Positions 55,560-64,000 of a stretch of DNA of 64,000 bases are shown here, in pieces (the first letter of the stretch is position 1; every line of letters begins with the position of its first letter). Location of the stretch: contig NZ_NEVS01000004.1 in the NCBI RefSeq assembly GCF_002261215.1, forward strand, positions 3,844,001 through 3,908,000, written 5' to 3'. The position numbers were made by a program, and so were the translations under genes. The notes beneath the pieces were generated by a model that saw nothing but the letters and a program-made list of their open reading frames with translations, had not been told where the DNA came from and made no database searches. This DNA comes from Bordetella genomosp. 11 (GTDB lineage Bacteria; Pseudomonadota; Gammaproteobacteria; Burkholderiales; Burkholderiaceae_B).

Positions 55560-56804
55560 TCAGCCGTAGACCGGCAGACGGGTGGTCAACGCGTCGACGC
55601 GCTCGCGTACCGAGGCAATATTGGCCTCGTTGCGCGGATCGTCCAGCACGTCGGCGATCAGGTTGGCGGTGAGCTCGGTTTCCGCTTCCTTGAAACCCCG
55701 GGTGGTGATGGCCGGCGTACCCAGGCGGATGCCGCTGGTCACGAAGGGCTTTTCCGGATCGTTGGGAATCGCGTTCTTGTTGACCGTGATGTGGGCCTGG
55801 CCCAGCACCGCTTCGGCTTCCTTGCCGGTAATGCCCTTGGCGCGCAGGTCGACCAGCATGACGTGGCTTTCGGTGCGTCCGGAGACGATGCGCAGGCCGC
55901 GCTTGACCAGCGTTTCGGCCAGCACCTTGGCGTTCTTGGCCACCTGGTGGGCGTAATCGCGGAATTCCGGCTGCAAGGCTTCCTTGAAGGCGATGGCCTT
56001 GGCGGCGATGACATGCATCAGAGGGCCACCCTGGATACCCGGGAAAATTGCCGAATTGATGGCCTTTTCGTATTCGGATTTCATCATGATCACGCCACCG
56101 CGGGGGCCGCGCAGCGATTTGTGCGTGGTCGAGGTGACGAAATCGGCGTGCGGCACCGGGTTGGGATACACGCCGCCCGCCACCAGGCCGGCGTAGTGGG
56201 CGATGTCCACCATGAAGAGCGCGCCATTGTCGCGGGCGATGCGCGCCATGCGCTCGAAATCGATATGCAGGGCATAGGCGGACGCGCCGGCGACGATGAG
56301 CTTGGGCTTGTGCTCCTGCGCCAGGGATTCGACCTTGCCGTAATCGAGCACTTCGTCGGCGTCCAGCCCGTAAGGCAGGAAGTTGTAAAGCTTGCCGGAC
56401 GCGTTGACGGAGGCCCCGTGAGTCAGGTGGCCGCCTTCGGCGAGGCTCATGCCCAGGACCGTATCACCCGGCTTGAGCACCGCCATGTACACGCCCTGGT
56501 TGGCCTGGGACCCGGAGTTCGGCTGCACGTTGGCGGCTTCGGCGCCAAACAGCTCCTTGAGGCGATCGATGGCCAGCTGTTCCACGATGTCGACGAACTC
56601 GCAGCCGCCGTAATAGCGCTTGCCCGGATAACCTTCCGCGTACTTGTTCGTCAGTTGCGTGCCCTGCGCCTGCATGACCGCCGGACTGGCATAGTTTTCC
56701 GATGCGATCAGCTCTATGTGCTGTTCCTGGCGGTGGTTTTCCTTCTGGATGGCGGCCCAGACGGCTTCGTCCACCTGGGAAATGGTGCGGGTACGGTCAA
56801 ACAT
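55560..56804 (-). CDS. glyA: Serine hydroxymethyltransferase
   Basis: A 414-residue PLP enzyme that converts serine and tetrahydrofolate to glycine and methylene-tetrahydrofolate. The PLP lysine lies in [14 protein letters not shown] (near residue 229), and [20 protein letters not shown] (near 52) and [13 protein letters not shown] (near 126) are typical. The ATG at 56804 follows AGGAACTTCC. It is the first gene of the glyA-nrdR-ribD-ribE run. Its 434-base upstream region has no recognisable riboswitch. Confidence 0.97.
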   Translation of the reverse strand: MFDRTRTISQVDEAVWAAIQKENHRQEQHIELIASENYASPAVMQAQGTQLTNKYAEGYPGKRYYGGCEFVDIVEQLAIDRLKELFGAEAANVQPNSGSQANQGVYMAVLKPGDTVLGMSLAEGGHLTHGASVNASGKLYNFLPYGLDADEVLDYGKVESLAQEHKPKLIVAGASAYALHIDFERMARIARDNGALFMVDIAHYAGLVAGGVYPNPVPHADFVTSTTHKSLRGPRGGVIMMKSEYEKAINSAIFPGIQGGPLMHVIAAKAIAFKEALQPEFRDYAHQVAKNAKVLAETLVKRGLRIVSGRTESHVMLVDLRAKGITGKEAEAVLGQAHITVNKNAIPNDPEKPFVTSGIRLGTPAITTRGFKEAETELTANLIADVLDDPRNEANIASVRERVDALTTRLPVYG

Positions 56805-57238
56805 GGAAGTTCCTGAACGGAGTCAAAAAGCGGAAAAGGCGTATTCGGGATAGTTTACCGTGCAGTTACGGTGCTTTTTCCCCATTTACGCGTTGGAAAT
56901 GTCCTGTCCGCGGATTTTTTCGCCACGGGGCGCGCCATCGGAAAAGCCGCTCATGCCAGCGTGAAGGCGCCTCATGCTGCCGCAGCCGTGGCGGCTGGGG
57001 CGCAGCGACGACCCGGTATTCCGGCGCCCCGCGGCAAGGAAAGGCGGCTGAGGGACGTAGTAGGGGCGTAGTGGGGGCGCGGTAGCCCCGATACCCCGGT
57101 AGCGCGGAGCCCGGCAGGCCTCGCGGGCGGCGGCACCGACATGGTGCCAGGAAAAGCGCCGCTGACGCGGCGCCTGTCATGTGTCGAAGCAGGCACCGGC
57201 GACGAGCGGGGTTCCCCCCGGCCGCGCCCGGCCCGCGA
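56805..57238. other. GC-rich intergenic region upstream of glyA
   Basis: This 434-base gap carries the glyA promoter (probably near 56850-56880) and the terminator of the PEBP gene (57152-57173). Between 57053 and 57100 it holds four imperfect 'GTAG' units embedded in G/C runs. No ORF with a ribosome-binding site was recognised. Confidence 0.5.
57152..57173 (-). terminator. Rho-independent terminator of the PEBP-like gene
   Basis: On the minus strand a 7-bp GCGCCGC/GCGGCGC stem with a 4-base loop is followed by TTTT. It lies 66 bases after the stop codon of the gene at 57239. Confidence 0.65.
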
Positions 57239-57892
57239 TCATGCCGATGTGGTGCCGATCTGCTTGGGTGCCAGCGAGGGATTCAGGGTGTACACACCGG
57301 TAAGGGACGCCTGCGCCAGGATCTTGCCCTGGATGGCGCTGAGGACCTGTTTCCCATTGAACGTGCCTTCCACGTCCAGCCGTGGGACGCTCAGCGCGTA
57401 CAGCGTGAAGATATAGTGGTGTACCAGGCTGTCATTCCAGGGCGGGCACGGACCGTCATAACCGAAATAGTCGCCGCTCATGTCGCGATCGGCGGCAAAC
57501 CAGCTGGTGTAGTCGTTGATCCCCTGGCGTGCCTCGTGCGGCGCGAGCGGACCGCCCTTGCCACGCGGCGTGATGCCGTTGGAAAAAGCGCCTTCCTCGA
57601 TTTCCCGCATGTCCGCCGGCAGGTCTACCAGCACCCAATGGAAAAACTCCACGCGCGGCAGATCGGCGGGCACCACGCGCCCTTCCTGGTTGACGTCGTC
57701 CGGCTTGCTGGGCACGTCCGGATCGTGGCAGACCATGACGAAGGACTGGGTGCCGTCCGGCACATCGTCCCAGGAAAACTGGGGGTTGAAGTTATCCGCC
57801 AACGCGACATGCGACTGCGGGTCGATCCGCGCGAAGGCATAGCGTTCGGGGATCGACTCATTATCGGAAAAAGACAAGCTCGCTAGCTTCAT
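57239..57892 (-). CDS. YbhB/YbcL-family (PEBP-like) protein
   Basis: A 217-residue cytosolic protein of the phosphatidylethanolamine-binding / Raf-kinase-inhibitor-like family. The anion pocket is represented by SFVMVCHDPDVP (near residue 50), FFHWVLVDLPADM (near 83) and YDGPCPPWNDSLVHHYIFTLYAL (near 145). The function in bacteria is not established. The ATG at 57892 follows a perfect AAAGGAGG. It stands alone between glyA and tyrS. Confidence 0.92.
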   Translation of the reverse strand: MKLASLSFSDNESIPERYAFARIDPQSHVALADNFNPQFSWDDVPDGTQSFVMVCHDPDVPSKPDDVNQEGRVVPADLPRVEFFHWVLVDLPADMREIEEGAFSNGITPRGKGGPLAPHEARQGINDYTSWFAADRDMSGDYFGYDGPCPPWNDSLVHHYIFTLYALSVPRLDVEGTFNGKQVLSAIQGKILAQASLTGVYTLNPSLAPKQIGTTSA

Positions 57893-57950
57893 GGCATGCC
57901 TCCTTTAAAGAAACCAAAAGGATAGGTCGTATGCGTCGCCGGATGATTCC

Positions 57951-59180
57951 CTACGACGCCAAGGTAACACGCGCGAACTTCCGTTTTCCTACTTGGATCA
58001 CGTAGACACCCCCGGACAATTGCAACGATTTGTCTTCCACCTTCTCGCCGTTCACGCGCACGCCCCCCTGCTCGACGTTGCGCTGGGCTTCGGCGCCTGA
58101 TGCGGCCAGGCCGGCTTCGCGCAGCACCTTCAGAATGCCGAGCGGCGCGCCGGCCACCGTGACTTCCGGCATATCCTCCGGCAGGGCGCCATCGCGGAAG
58201 CGCGCTTCGAATTCGGCCAGGGCATCGCGGCCGGCCTGGGCGCCATGGAAGCGCGCGACGATTTCCTGAGCCAGTTCGACCTTGGCATCGCGCGGATTGC
58301 GGCCCGCTTCGGTGGCGGCTTTCAAGGCGGCGATGTCGTCCAGCGAACGGAAAGACAGCAGCTCGTAGTAGCGCCACATCAGCGTATCGGAGATCGACAT
58401 CAGCTTGCCGAACATCGATCCCGGAGCCTCCGAGATACCAATATAGTTGCCCTTGGACTTCGACATTTTGTCGACGCCGTCAGTACCTTCCAGCAGCGGC
58501 ATGGTCAGGATGCACTGCGGCTCCTGCCCATATTCCTTTTGCAGTTCACGGCCGACGAGCAGATTGAATTTCTGGTCCGTGCCGCCCAGCTCCAGGTCGG
58601 ATTTCAGCGCCACCGAGTCATACCCCTGCATCAGGGGGTACAGGAACTCGTGCACCGAAATCGGGATGCCGCCCTTGAAGCGCTTGGTGAAGTCCTCGCG
58701 CTCCATCATGCGGGCCACCGTATACCGGGATGCCAGCTGGATCATGCCGCGGGCGCCGAGCGGGTCGGACCACTCGGAGTTGTAGCGGATTTCCGTGCGC
58801 GCGGGATCCAGCACCAGGCTGGCCTGTGCGTAGTACGTTTTCGCGTTCGACTCGATCTGTTCCCGCGTTAAAGGGGGACGGGTGTTATTGCGGCCGCTGG
58901 GATCGCCGATCATGGACGTGAAATCGCCGATCAGGAAGATCACGGTATGGCCCAGGTCCTGGAGCTGCCGCATCTTGTTCAGGACGACCGTGTGGCCCAG
59001 GTGGATATCCGGTGCCGTGGGATCGAGCCCCAGCTTGATGCGAAGGGGGACGCCGGTGGCGCGGCTGCGGGCCAGTTTGCGCACGAATTCCGACTCGACG
59101 AGCAGTTCGTCGCAGCCGCGCTTGGCGACGCGGAGGTCGGCTTCGACTTCCGCGGTAATGGGAGCTTCGGATTGGGACAT
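57951..59180 (-). CDS. tyrS: Tyrosyl-tRNA synthetase, TyrZ-like
   Basis: A 409-residue class I aminoacyl-tRNA synthetase. The HIGH-type motif is H60-L-G-H63 (DIHLGHT), and the KMSKS motif is exact ([11 protein letters not shown], near residue 236), which marks the TyrZ-like branch rather than the KFGKT type. The C-terminal S4 domain ([21 protein letters not shown]) binds tRNA. It is divergent from the M23 peptidase gene, with a 148-base spacer. Confidence 0.96.
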   Translation of the reverse strand: MSQSEAPITAEVEADLRVAKRGCDELLVESEFVRKLARSRATGVPLRIKLGLDPTAPDIHLGHTVVLNKMRQLQDLGHTVIFLIGDFTSMIGDPSGRNNTRPPLTREQIESNAKTYYAQASLVLDPARTEIRYNSEWSDPLGARGMIQLASRYTVARMMEREDFTKRFKGGIPISVHEFLYPLMQGYDSVALKSDLELGGTDQKFNLLVGRELQKEYGQEPQCILTMPLLEGTDGVDKMSKSKGNYIGISEAPGSMFGKLMSISDTLMWRYYELLSFRSLDDIAALKAATEAGRNPRDAKVELAQEIVARFHGAQAGRDALAEFEARFRDGALPEDMPEVTVAGAPLGILKVLREAGLAASGAEAQRNVEQGGVRVNGEKVEDKSLQLSGGVYVIQVGKRKFARVTLAS

Positions 59181-59328
59181 ATTGGGGAACGATCTAACCC
59201 TTCCGGACGGGCAAAGGGGAGGTAAAACTCACAAAAGTTGTCGAAAATTCTAGCCGAATCGGCTAGGATACCGCCCTAATCATACGCAACTGTCATGGGG
59301 GCACTGCCGCCCCAGGGTTTTTCTTAAG

Positions 59329-60744
59329 ATGACTACAGGGTCCAACGAACCCGGGGCCGGCGGCCCGCCCGCCTCCACGCTCCCCACCCTGCCGAATTCC
59401 GCATTCCCCTCCCGCCGTTCCCGAATTTTCCGCGCGGCCGCCGTTGCCACCGCGTTGGGTTTGTTCGCCGCCGCCGCCGCGGTCGGCATGGTTCAGCATC
59501 CCGACGCCGACCTGCCGCCGACCCGTACGATCGAGAAAGTCATGGCCCTGTCGCCGGCCGACTACGAAGTCAGCGACGGGTCCACCTCCCCCTATGTCAA
59601 CGAGACCCGCATCCGCCGCGGGGACACGCTGGCAGCGATCCTGCAGCGCCTGCATGTGGACGGCGATCGCCTGCAGGCGTTCCTGACCCACGATCCGAGC
59701 GCGCGCAGCATCTATAAGCTGTACCCGGGCCGCACGGTGCAGGCCGCCACGGACGGTGACGGCAACCTGGTCTGGCTGCGCTATGTCCATACACCGGGCA
59801 ACGATTCGGATGGCCAGGTGGTTACGCGCTTCCTGGAAGTCAAACCCGACGGCGATAACTATACCGCCCGGGAAATGACGGAAGATACCGATCGCCAGGT
59901 CCGCGTGGCGATGGGCACCATCGAATCGTCGCTCTTCGCCGCGACCGATGCGGCGGGAATCCCGGATTCGGTCACGCTGCAGATGGCCGACATCCTGAGC
60001 GCCAAGATCGACTTCCTGCGCAGCCTGCGGCAGGGCGACCAGTTCCGCGTGGTCTACGAAACGCGCTCGCACGACGGGCGCTACGCTGGCGCGGGCCGCG
60101 TACTGGCCCTGGAATTCGAAAACCAGGGCAAGCTGTACACCGCGGTGTGGTTCCAGCCGCCCGGGAGCACGGCAGGCTCCTATTACGGTTTCGACGGCAC
60201 CAGCCTGCGCGGCGCCTTCCTGCGCACCGCGCTGAAATTCAGCCGCATCAGTTCCACCTTCGGCATGCGCATGCACCCTATCCACAAGACGTGGACGGGA
60301 CATAAAGGCGTGGACTACGCCGCGCCCACCGGCACGCCGATCCACAGCACGTCGGACGGCGAAGTCGAATTCGCCGGCACGCAGAACGGCTACGGCAACG
60401 TCGTGATCGTCAAGCACGACAACAAGTTCTCCACGCTCTACGCCCACCAAAGCCGCATTGCGCCCGGCATCCGCAAGGGCGTGCGCGTCACGCAGGGCGA
60501 AGTCATCGGCTACGTCGGCCAGACCGGCTGGGCCACCGGTCCGCATCTGCACTATGAATTCCGCATCAACGGCCAGCCCGTCGATCCGCTCTCGGTCGAC
60601 CTGCCGGTGGCGCAGAAACTCGAAGGCAAGGAAGCGGCCGCCTTCGCGAAGGAAACCGCGGTCTACAAGCAGCAGTTGAATATGCTGGCGCAGTTCCAGC
60701 AATCCATGCCCGGAACAACGCTGGCCAGCGCCGCCAGCAACTGA
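59329..60744 (+). CDS. M23-family cell-wall endopeptidase
   Basis: A 471-residue membrane-anchored murein endopeptidase. A short cytoplasmic part and one hydrophobic helix (AAAVATALGLFAAAAAVGMV, residues ~36-55) are followed by an OapA/LysM-like segment (RIRRGDTLAAILQRLHVDGDRL). The C-terminal LytM domain has the zinc motifs GHKGVDYAAP and HLHYEFRINGQPVDP, both complete, so it should be active. The ATG at 59329 has only a weak AGGG site. A 5-bp hairpin with a T run (59296-59322) lies just before the start. The gene precedes anmK; both act on peptidoglycan turnover. Confidence 0.92.
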   Translation: MTTGSNEPGAGGPPASTLPTLPNSAFPSRRSRIFRAAAVATALGLFAAAAAVGMVQHPDADLPPTRTIEKVMALSPADYEVSDGSTSPYVNETRIRRGDTLAAILQRLHVDGDRLQAFLTHDPSARSIYKLYPGRTVQAATDGDGNLVWLRYVHTPGNDSDGQVVTRFLEVKPDGDNYTAREMTEDTDRQVRVAMGTIESSLFAATDAAGIPDSVTLQMADILSAKIDFLRSLRQGDQFRVVYETRSHDGRYAGAGRVLALEFENQGKLYTAVWFQPPGSTAGSYYGFDGTSLRGAFLRTALKFSRISSTFGMRMHPIHKTWTGHKGVDYAAPTGTPIHSTSDGEVEFAGTQNGYGNVVIVKHDNKFSTLYAHQSRIAPGIRKGVRVTQGEVIGYVGQTGWATGPHLHYEFRINGQPVDPLSVDLPVAQKLEGKEAAAFAKETAVYKQQLNMLAQFQQSMPGTTLASAASN

Positions 60745-60769
60745 TCCAGGGCGCCACCCGGACAGCGCC

Positions 60770-61888
60770 ATGACCACAGCCGCCGGTTTGTTCATCGGAC
60801 TGATGTCCGGCACCAGCACGGACGGCGTGGACGGCGTGCTGGCGCGCATCGCGCCGGATGGCCGTCCGGCGGTGCTGGCGGAAGCCAGCCTGCCCATGCC
60901 GGACGAACTTCGGCAGACGCTGTTGGCCCTGAATGCGCCCGGCCCGGACGAACTCGAACGCGCGGCCCTCGCATCCCTGGCACTGGCCGAATGTTATGCG
61001 GACACCGTCCGGCAGCTGCTGGCAACGGCCGGCGTAACGAATACCGAAGTCCTGGCCATCGGCGCGCACGGGCAGACCGTGCGCCATCGGCCCGATCTGG
61101 GCTATACCCTCCAGCTGAACGCGCCTGCCCTGCTGGCCGAACGCACGGGCATCCCGGTCGTCGCGGATTTCCGTGCGCGCGATGTCGCGGCCGGGGGCCA
61201 AGGCGCCCCCCTGGTACCGGCCTTTCATGCGGCCATCTTCGGGGCCGACGTGCCGCGCGCGGTGTTGAACCTGGGCGGCATCGCCAACGTCACCCTGCTG
61301 GCGCCTGGACGGCCCGTGACCGGCTTCGATACCGGGCCGGCGAATATGCTGCTGGACGAATGGTGCCGGCGCCATACCGGGCAACACTACGATGACGATG
61401 GCGCCTTCGCCGCGGCCGGCAAGGTGGACACCAACATCCTGGAATATTTGCTGGCCAGCGAACCGTGGCTAAGCAAGCGCCCGCCCAAATCCACCGGCCG
61501 CGACCTTTTCAACGCCACTTGGCTGGACAGCCGCCTGAACGCCTGGGATGGCTATTGCCGCCTGCTCACCCCGCAGGATATCCAGGCCACCTTGCAGCGC
61601 TTCACGGCGCGCACGGTGGCCCAGGCCATCGACCGGGAAGCACCTGACACGCGGGAAATCCTGGTCTGTGGTGGCGGCGCCCGCAACCGCGGATTGATGC
61701 GTGACCTTGCGGAGTGCCTGGGCCGCCCCGTCGCCAGCACCGATGCCCACGGCGTTCCCGCCCAGTCCATGGAAGCGCTGGCGTTCGCATGGCTGGCCTG
61801 CGCCCATTTGAACGGCGTGGCGGCAGGCCTGCCGACGGTGACGGGCGCGCGTGGCGCCCGGGTGCTGGGCGCGCTTTATCCCGCCTGA
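60770..61888 (+). CDS. anmK: Anhydro-N-acetylmuramic acid kinase
   Basis: A 372-residue sugar kinase that opens and phosphorylates 1,6-anhydro-MurNAc from recycled peptidoglycan. The start GLFIGLMSGTSTDGVDGVLARI and GAHGQTVRHRP, VLNLGGIANVTLL and GFDTGPANMLLD are the family signature. The C-terminal ATP region has EILVCGGGARNRGLM. It starts 26 bases after the M23 peptidase and probably shares its transcript; a bidirectional terminator follows. Confidence 0.96.
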   Translation: MTTAAGLFIGLMSGTSTDGVDGVLARIAPDGRPAVLAEASLPMPDELRQTLLALNAPGPDELERAALASLALAECYADTVRQLLATAGVTNTEVLAIGAHGQTVRHRPDLGYTLQLNAPALLAERTGIPVVADFRARDVAAGGQGAPLVPAFHAAIFGADVPRAVLNLGGIANVTLLAPGRPVTGFDTGPANMLLDEWCRRHTGQHYDDDGAFAAAGKVDTNILEYLLASEPWLSKRPPKSTGRDLFNATWLDSRLNAWDGYCRLLTPQDIQATLQRFTARTVAQAIDREAPDTREILVCGGGARNRGLMRDLAECLGRPVASTDAHGVPAQSMEALAFAWLACAHLNGVAAGLPTVTGARGARVLGALYPA

Positions 61889-61972
61889 TCGACTCCACCG
61901 CGGTACCGACGCGGCCTGGCGGGCGTGGACGCCCGCCAGGAGGCGCATCGCATGCGGATCGCTGGAAAAGCA

Positions 61973-61994
61973 AAACGGGCGCGAGCGCCCGTTT
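61973..61994. terminator. Bidirectional terminator between anmK and erpA
   Basis: A perfect AAACGGGC / GCCCGTTT stem (extendable to 10 bp) has T-rich tails on both strands. It lies midway between the convergent anmK and erpA genes. Confidence 0.8.
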
Positions 61995-62071
61995 CTGTTT
62001 TGTGCCCGGGTTGCATCTTCCGCACCCTGGCCTTGCCCGAGTCCGGCCGCAGCCGGACACCGCCGCGATCG

Positions 62072-62443
62072 TCAGACCGAGAACGAGGAGCCGCAGCCAC
62101 AGGTCGTGGTGGCGTTCGGGTTCCGGATGACGAATTGCGCGCCTTCCAGGTCTTCCTTGTAGTCGATTTCCGCACCGACCAGATACTGGAAGCTCATGGG
62201 GTCGACGAGCAGCTGCACGCCTTCCTTGTCCAGCACGGTATCGTCTTCGTTGACGACTTCATCGAAGGTGAAGCCGTACTGGAAACCGGAGCATCCGCCG
62301 CCCTGCACGAAGACGCGCAGTTTGAGTTCGGGATTGCCTTCGTCAATCAGCAGGTCCTTGACCTTGGCGGCCGCGGCATCGGTGAAAATCAGCGGCGTCG
62401 GCGGGGCCGACTGCAGATCGACGGTTTCGGTTACTGCGTTCAT
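62072..62443 (-). CDS. erpA: Iron-sulfur cluster insertion protein ErpA
   Basis: A 123-residue A-type Fe-S carrier that passes clusters to target proteins such as IspG. The three ligand cysteines are C51 in [10 protein letters not shown] and C115/C117 in TCGCGSSF. The ATG at 62443 follows CAGGAGTCACCAA. It is downstream of the DUF6776 gene and convergent with anmK, the usual beta-proteobacterial arrangement. Confidence 0.96.
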   Translation of the reverse strand: MNAVTETVDLQSAPPTPLIFTDAAAAKVKDLLIDEGNPELKLRVFVQGGGCSGFQYGFTFDEVVNEDDTVLDKEGVQLLVDPMSFQYLVGAEIDYKEDLEGAQFVIRNPNATTTCGCGSSFSV

Positions 62444-62553
62444 TTGGTGACTCCTGCCCGATATGGGCGGGGCCCAGGCGGGCCCGATAAATTCGTGAAG
62501 GGCGCAAAATCCCGCCCCGATTACCACCTACTATAGCGCAGCGCCCGGCCGAT

Positions 62554-63447
62554 TCAAAATGCCACGGCAGCCTGTTGAGACGCCTGCACGGCGCCGTCCT
62601 GGACCACCTCTACAGCGACTTCCGTCGGCGTGAAATCGGGCGGCAGCGCCAGGATGCCTTCGCTGCTTCGATACTGGTCTACTTCCAGCGGGACCAGCGC
62701 GGACGCCGCGGCGACGGCGTTGGTGCCGTCCGGCGCCAACGCTTGGCCGCCGCCCGGAAGGGTCGTCCCACCGGCCTGCGCCGAGCTGCTTTTTCCCGGA
62801 TCGGAAATCGCCGTGCCGGCATCCGGTGAAGACCCTGATGGCGGCATGGGCGCCCCGCTGGCGCGGTCCGGTTCCCCCGATGCGGTTTGGAGCGGTGCCA
62901 AGGGCAGCCGGACTTCGACACCGTCCCGCAGCCCCGAGGCAACGAAGCGCAAGCTACCGACAAAAGGCGCCAAGCCAGGCCGCGCGCTGCGCATCAGCAG
63001 CACCCGGTAGCGCAGGCCGGCCGGTACCCGGGCAACCGAGACCGCGCGTATGGATAGCGTGCCCGCGGGTCCGGCCGGAAGCAACTGATCGTAGAAGGCC
63101 ACCCGGTCGCGCAATTCGCCCGCCTGGGCCTGCAATGCCGCCACGTTGTCTTCGAGCGTGCGGCGCGCGGCGCGCTCTACCGCCAGATCGGCATCGGAGG
63201 CGGCCAGCTGGCCACGCAGGCCCTGGACCTGTGCCTCGGCCTGCCCGGCACGCGCCTGCAGCGCCGCAAGGCGTTCCTGTGTTGTGGTGCCGTCCGTGCC
63301 GGCCGGCCGGAAGAGCATGGCCAGCCCAAGGACAATGCCGGCCAGGGCCACCAGCCCCAGCGCGCCTGCAACCACGCCCGCCCGGAAACTCCAGGACTGC
63401 CTGTCCTGTGCCGGCACGACGGGCGCGTCGGGCGGCTGGCGGTTCAT
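62554..63447 (-). CDS. DUF6776-family membrane-anchored coiled-coil protein
   Basis: A 297-residue protein. After a short cytoplasmic part a hydrophobic helix (AGVVAGALGLVALAGIVLGLAML, residues ~23-45) anchors it. Residues ~55-115 form a coiled coil (RLAALQARAGQAEAQVQGLRGQL, LEDNVAALQAQAGELRDRVAF). A beta-rich domain follows, interrupted by a Ser/Gly/Pro-rich linker. Function unknown; the family lies beside bactofilin and erpA genes in related bacteria and may be involved in envelope organisation. Here a bactofilin gene is absent between it and erpA. The ATG follows GGGGAAAC. Confidence 0.75.
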   Translation of the reverse strand: MNRQPPDAPVVPAQDRQSWSFRAGVVAGALGLVALAGIVLGLAMLFRPAGTDGTTTQERLAALQARAGQAEAQVQGLRGQLAASDADLAVERAARRTLEDNVAALQAQAGELRDRVAFYDQLLPAGPAGTLSIRAVSVARVPAGLRYRVLLMRSARPGLAPFVGSLRFVASGLRDGVEVRLPLAPLQTASGEPDRASGAPMPPSGSSPDAGTAISDPGKSSSAQAGGTTLPGGGQALAPDGTNAVAAASALVPLEVDQYRSSEGILALPPDFTPTEVAVEVVQDGAVQASQQAAVAF

Positions 63448-63487
63448 ATCGTTTCCCCGGGCAGGCCGCGAAGCCTTGGCGCAACCG

Positions 63488-64000
63488 TCAAGGCAGCACG
63501 GCCACCTGTCCCAGGCCGGCATCCTCGGACAGGCCGAACATGATGTTCATGTTCTGCACCGCCTGGCCCGCCGCGCCTTTCACCAGGTTATCCTGCACAA
63601 CCAGAACGACGAGCAGATCGCCGCCCTCTGGACGATGGAGCGCGATGCGCAAATCGTTGGAGGCTCGTACGGAACGCGTTTCCGGCAGGCTGCCGGCGGG
63701 CATGACGTCCACGAACGCTTCGTTCGCGTAGCGCTTTTCGTACAGGGCCTGGAAATCCGTGCCGCGGGCCTCCGGCAGGATGCGGGCGTAGAGGGTCGAG
63801 TACATCCCGCGAATCATGGGCACGAGGTGCGGGACGAAGGTCAGGCCCACCTTGCCGCCGGCCAGGCGTTCCAGCTGCTCCGAGATCTCGGGATGATGAC
63901 GATGGCCCGACACGCCATAGGCCTTGAAATTGTCGCTGGCTTCGGAGAAAAGCAGGCCGACCTCGGCCTTGCGGCCGGCCCCGGATACGCCGGACTTGCA
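63488..64000 (-). CDS. argC: N-acetyl-gamma-glutamyl-phosphate reductase, C-terminal part
   Basis: Arginine biosynthesis enzyme reducing N-acetylglutamyl phosphate to the semialdehyde. The frame is open to the right edge of the window, beginning ...[29 protein letters not shown]. The [11 protein letters not shown] segment contains the conserved catalytic His, and the C-terminus [20 protein letters not shown] is the ArgC signature. Only about 170 C-terminal residues are present; the N-terminal NADP-binding domain and active-site Cys lie outside. Confidence 0.95.
   Translation of the reverse strand, partial: CKSGVSGAGRKAEVGLLFSEASDNFKAYGVSGHRHHPEISEQLERLAGGKVGLTFVPHLVPMIRGMYSTLYARILPEARGTDFQALYEKRYANEAFVDVMPAGSLPETRSVRASNDLRIALHRPEGGDLLVVLVVQDNLVKGAAGQAVQNMNIMFGLSEDAGLGQVAVLP

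Overview
The window looks like a chromosomal segment of a beta-proteobacterium of the family Alcaligenaceae, most like Bordetella or Achromobacter. The base composition is high in GC. Two Bug-family (tripartite tricarboxylate transporter) solute-binding proteins are present. The right end carries an argC / DUF6776 / erpA / anmK / M23 peptidase / tyrS neighbourhood that I associate with this family. No insertion sequence, phage gene or CRISPR array was seen.

Left end (1-4131): the end of a Bug solute-binding protein gene, a PcaB-like lyase, a convergent DUF2243 membrane protein and a hemerythrin-like protein.

The most notable region is 4302-16230. It is one minus-strand run of eleven tightly spaced genes. 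The first eight match, gene for gene, the Nit1C cluster: the Sll0783/MSMEG_0572 protein, Nit1 nitrilase, MSMEG_0568 radical SAM protein, GNAT, Sll0787 AIR-synthase-like protein, MSMEG_0565 glycosyltransferase, MSMEG_0570 protein and MSMEG_0569 flavin oxidoreductase. Three further genes follow without a break: an LnmK/Pnap_2097-like protein, a full-length methylmalonyl-CoA mutase and a GDP-mannose-forming ManC. In front of the first gene are an excellent sigma-54 promoter and two NtrC-like dyads, and a MocR-type regulator is divergent. The layout suggests a nitrogen-starvation-induced pathway that makes an acylated and glycosylated small molecule.

Region 17592-24549: an autotransporter is followed on the same strand by a TPR-sulfotransferase and a TPR-glycosyltransferase-like protein, a possible dedicated surface-modification operon. 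Region 24704-28320: a ThDP enzyme resembling benzoylformate decarboxylase is followed by two coupled small proteins with nitrile-hydratase-like leader (NHLP) domains; a perfect FNR/FixK-type dyad lies upstream, then a LysR regulator. Region 28437-36058: a TauD-type dioxygenase with a second Bug protein, a CocE-type hydrolase coupled to an orphan peptide-type binding protein with a divergent LysR regulator, and a GST-like protein. A tRNA-Ser(GGA) and a cysteine hydrolase follow.

Region 37691-40918: a trimeric autotransporter adhesin followed by a BamE-like lipoprotein and a SecD-P1-head-like lipoprotein, probably assembly helpers. Region 40926-48014: a dipeptide/oligopeptide ABC importer operon ending in an M14 metallopeptidase. 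Region 48067-52848: the stress operon prkA-yeaH-spoVR. Region 53129-56804: glyA-nrdR-ribD-ribE. The remainder is housekeeping: a PEBP-like protein, tyrS, a cell-wall endopeptidase, anmK, erpA, a DUF6776 protein and partial argC.
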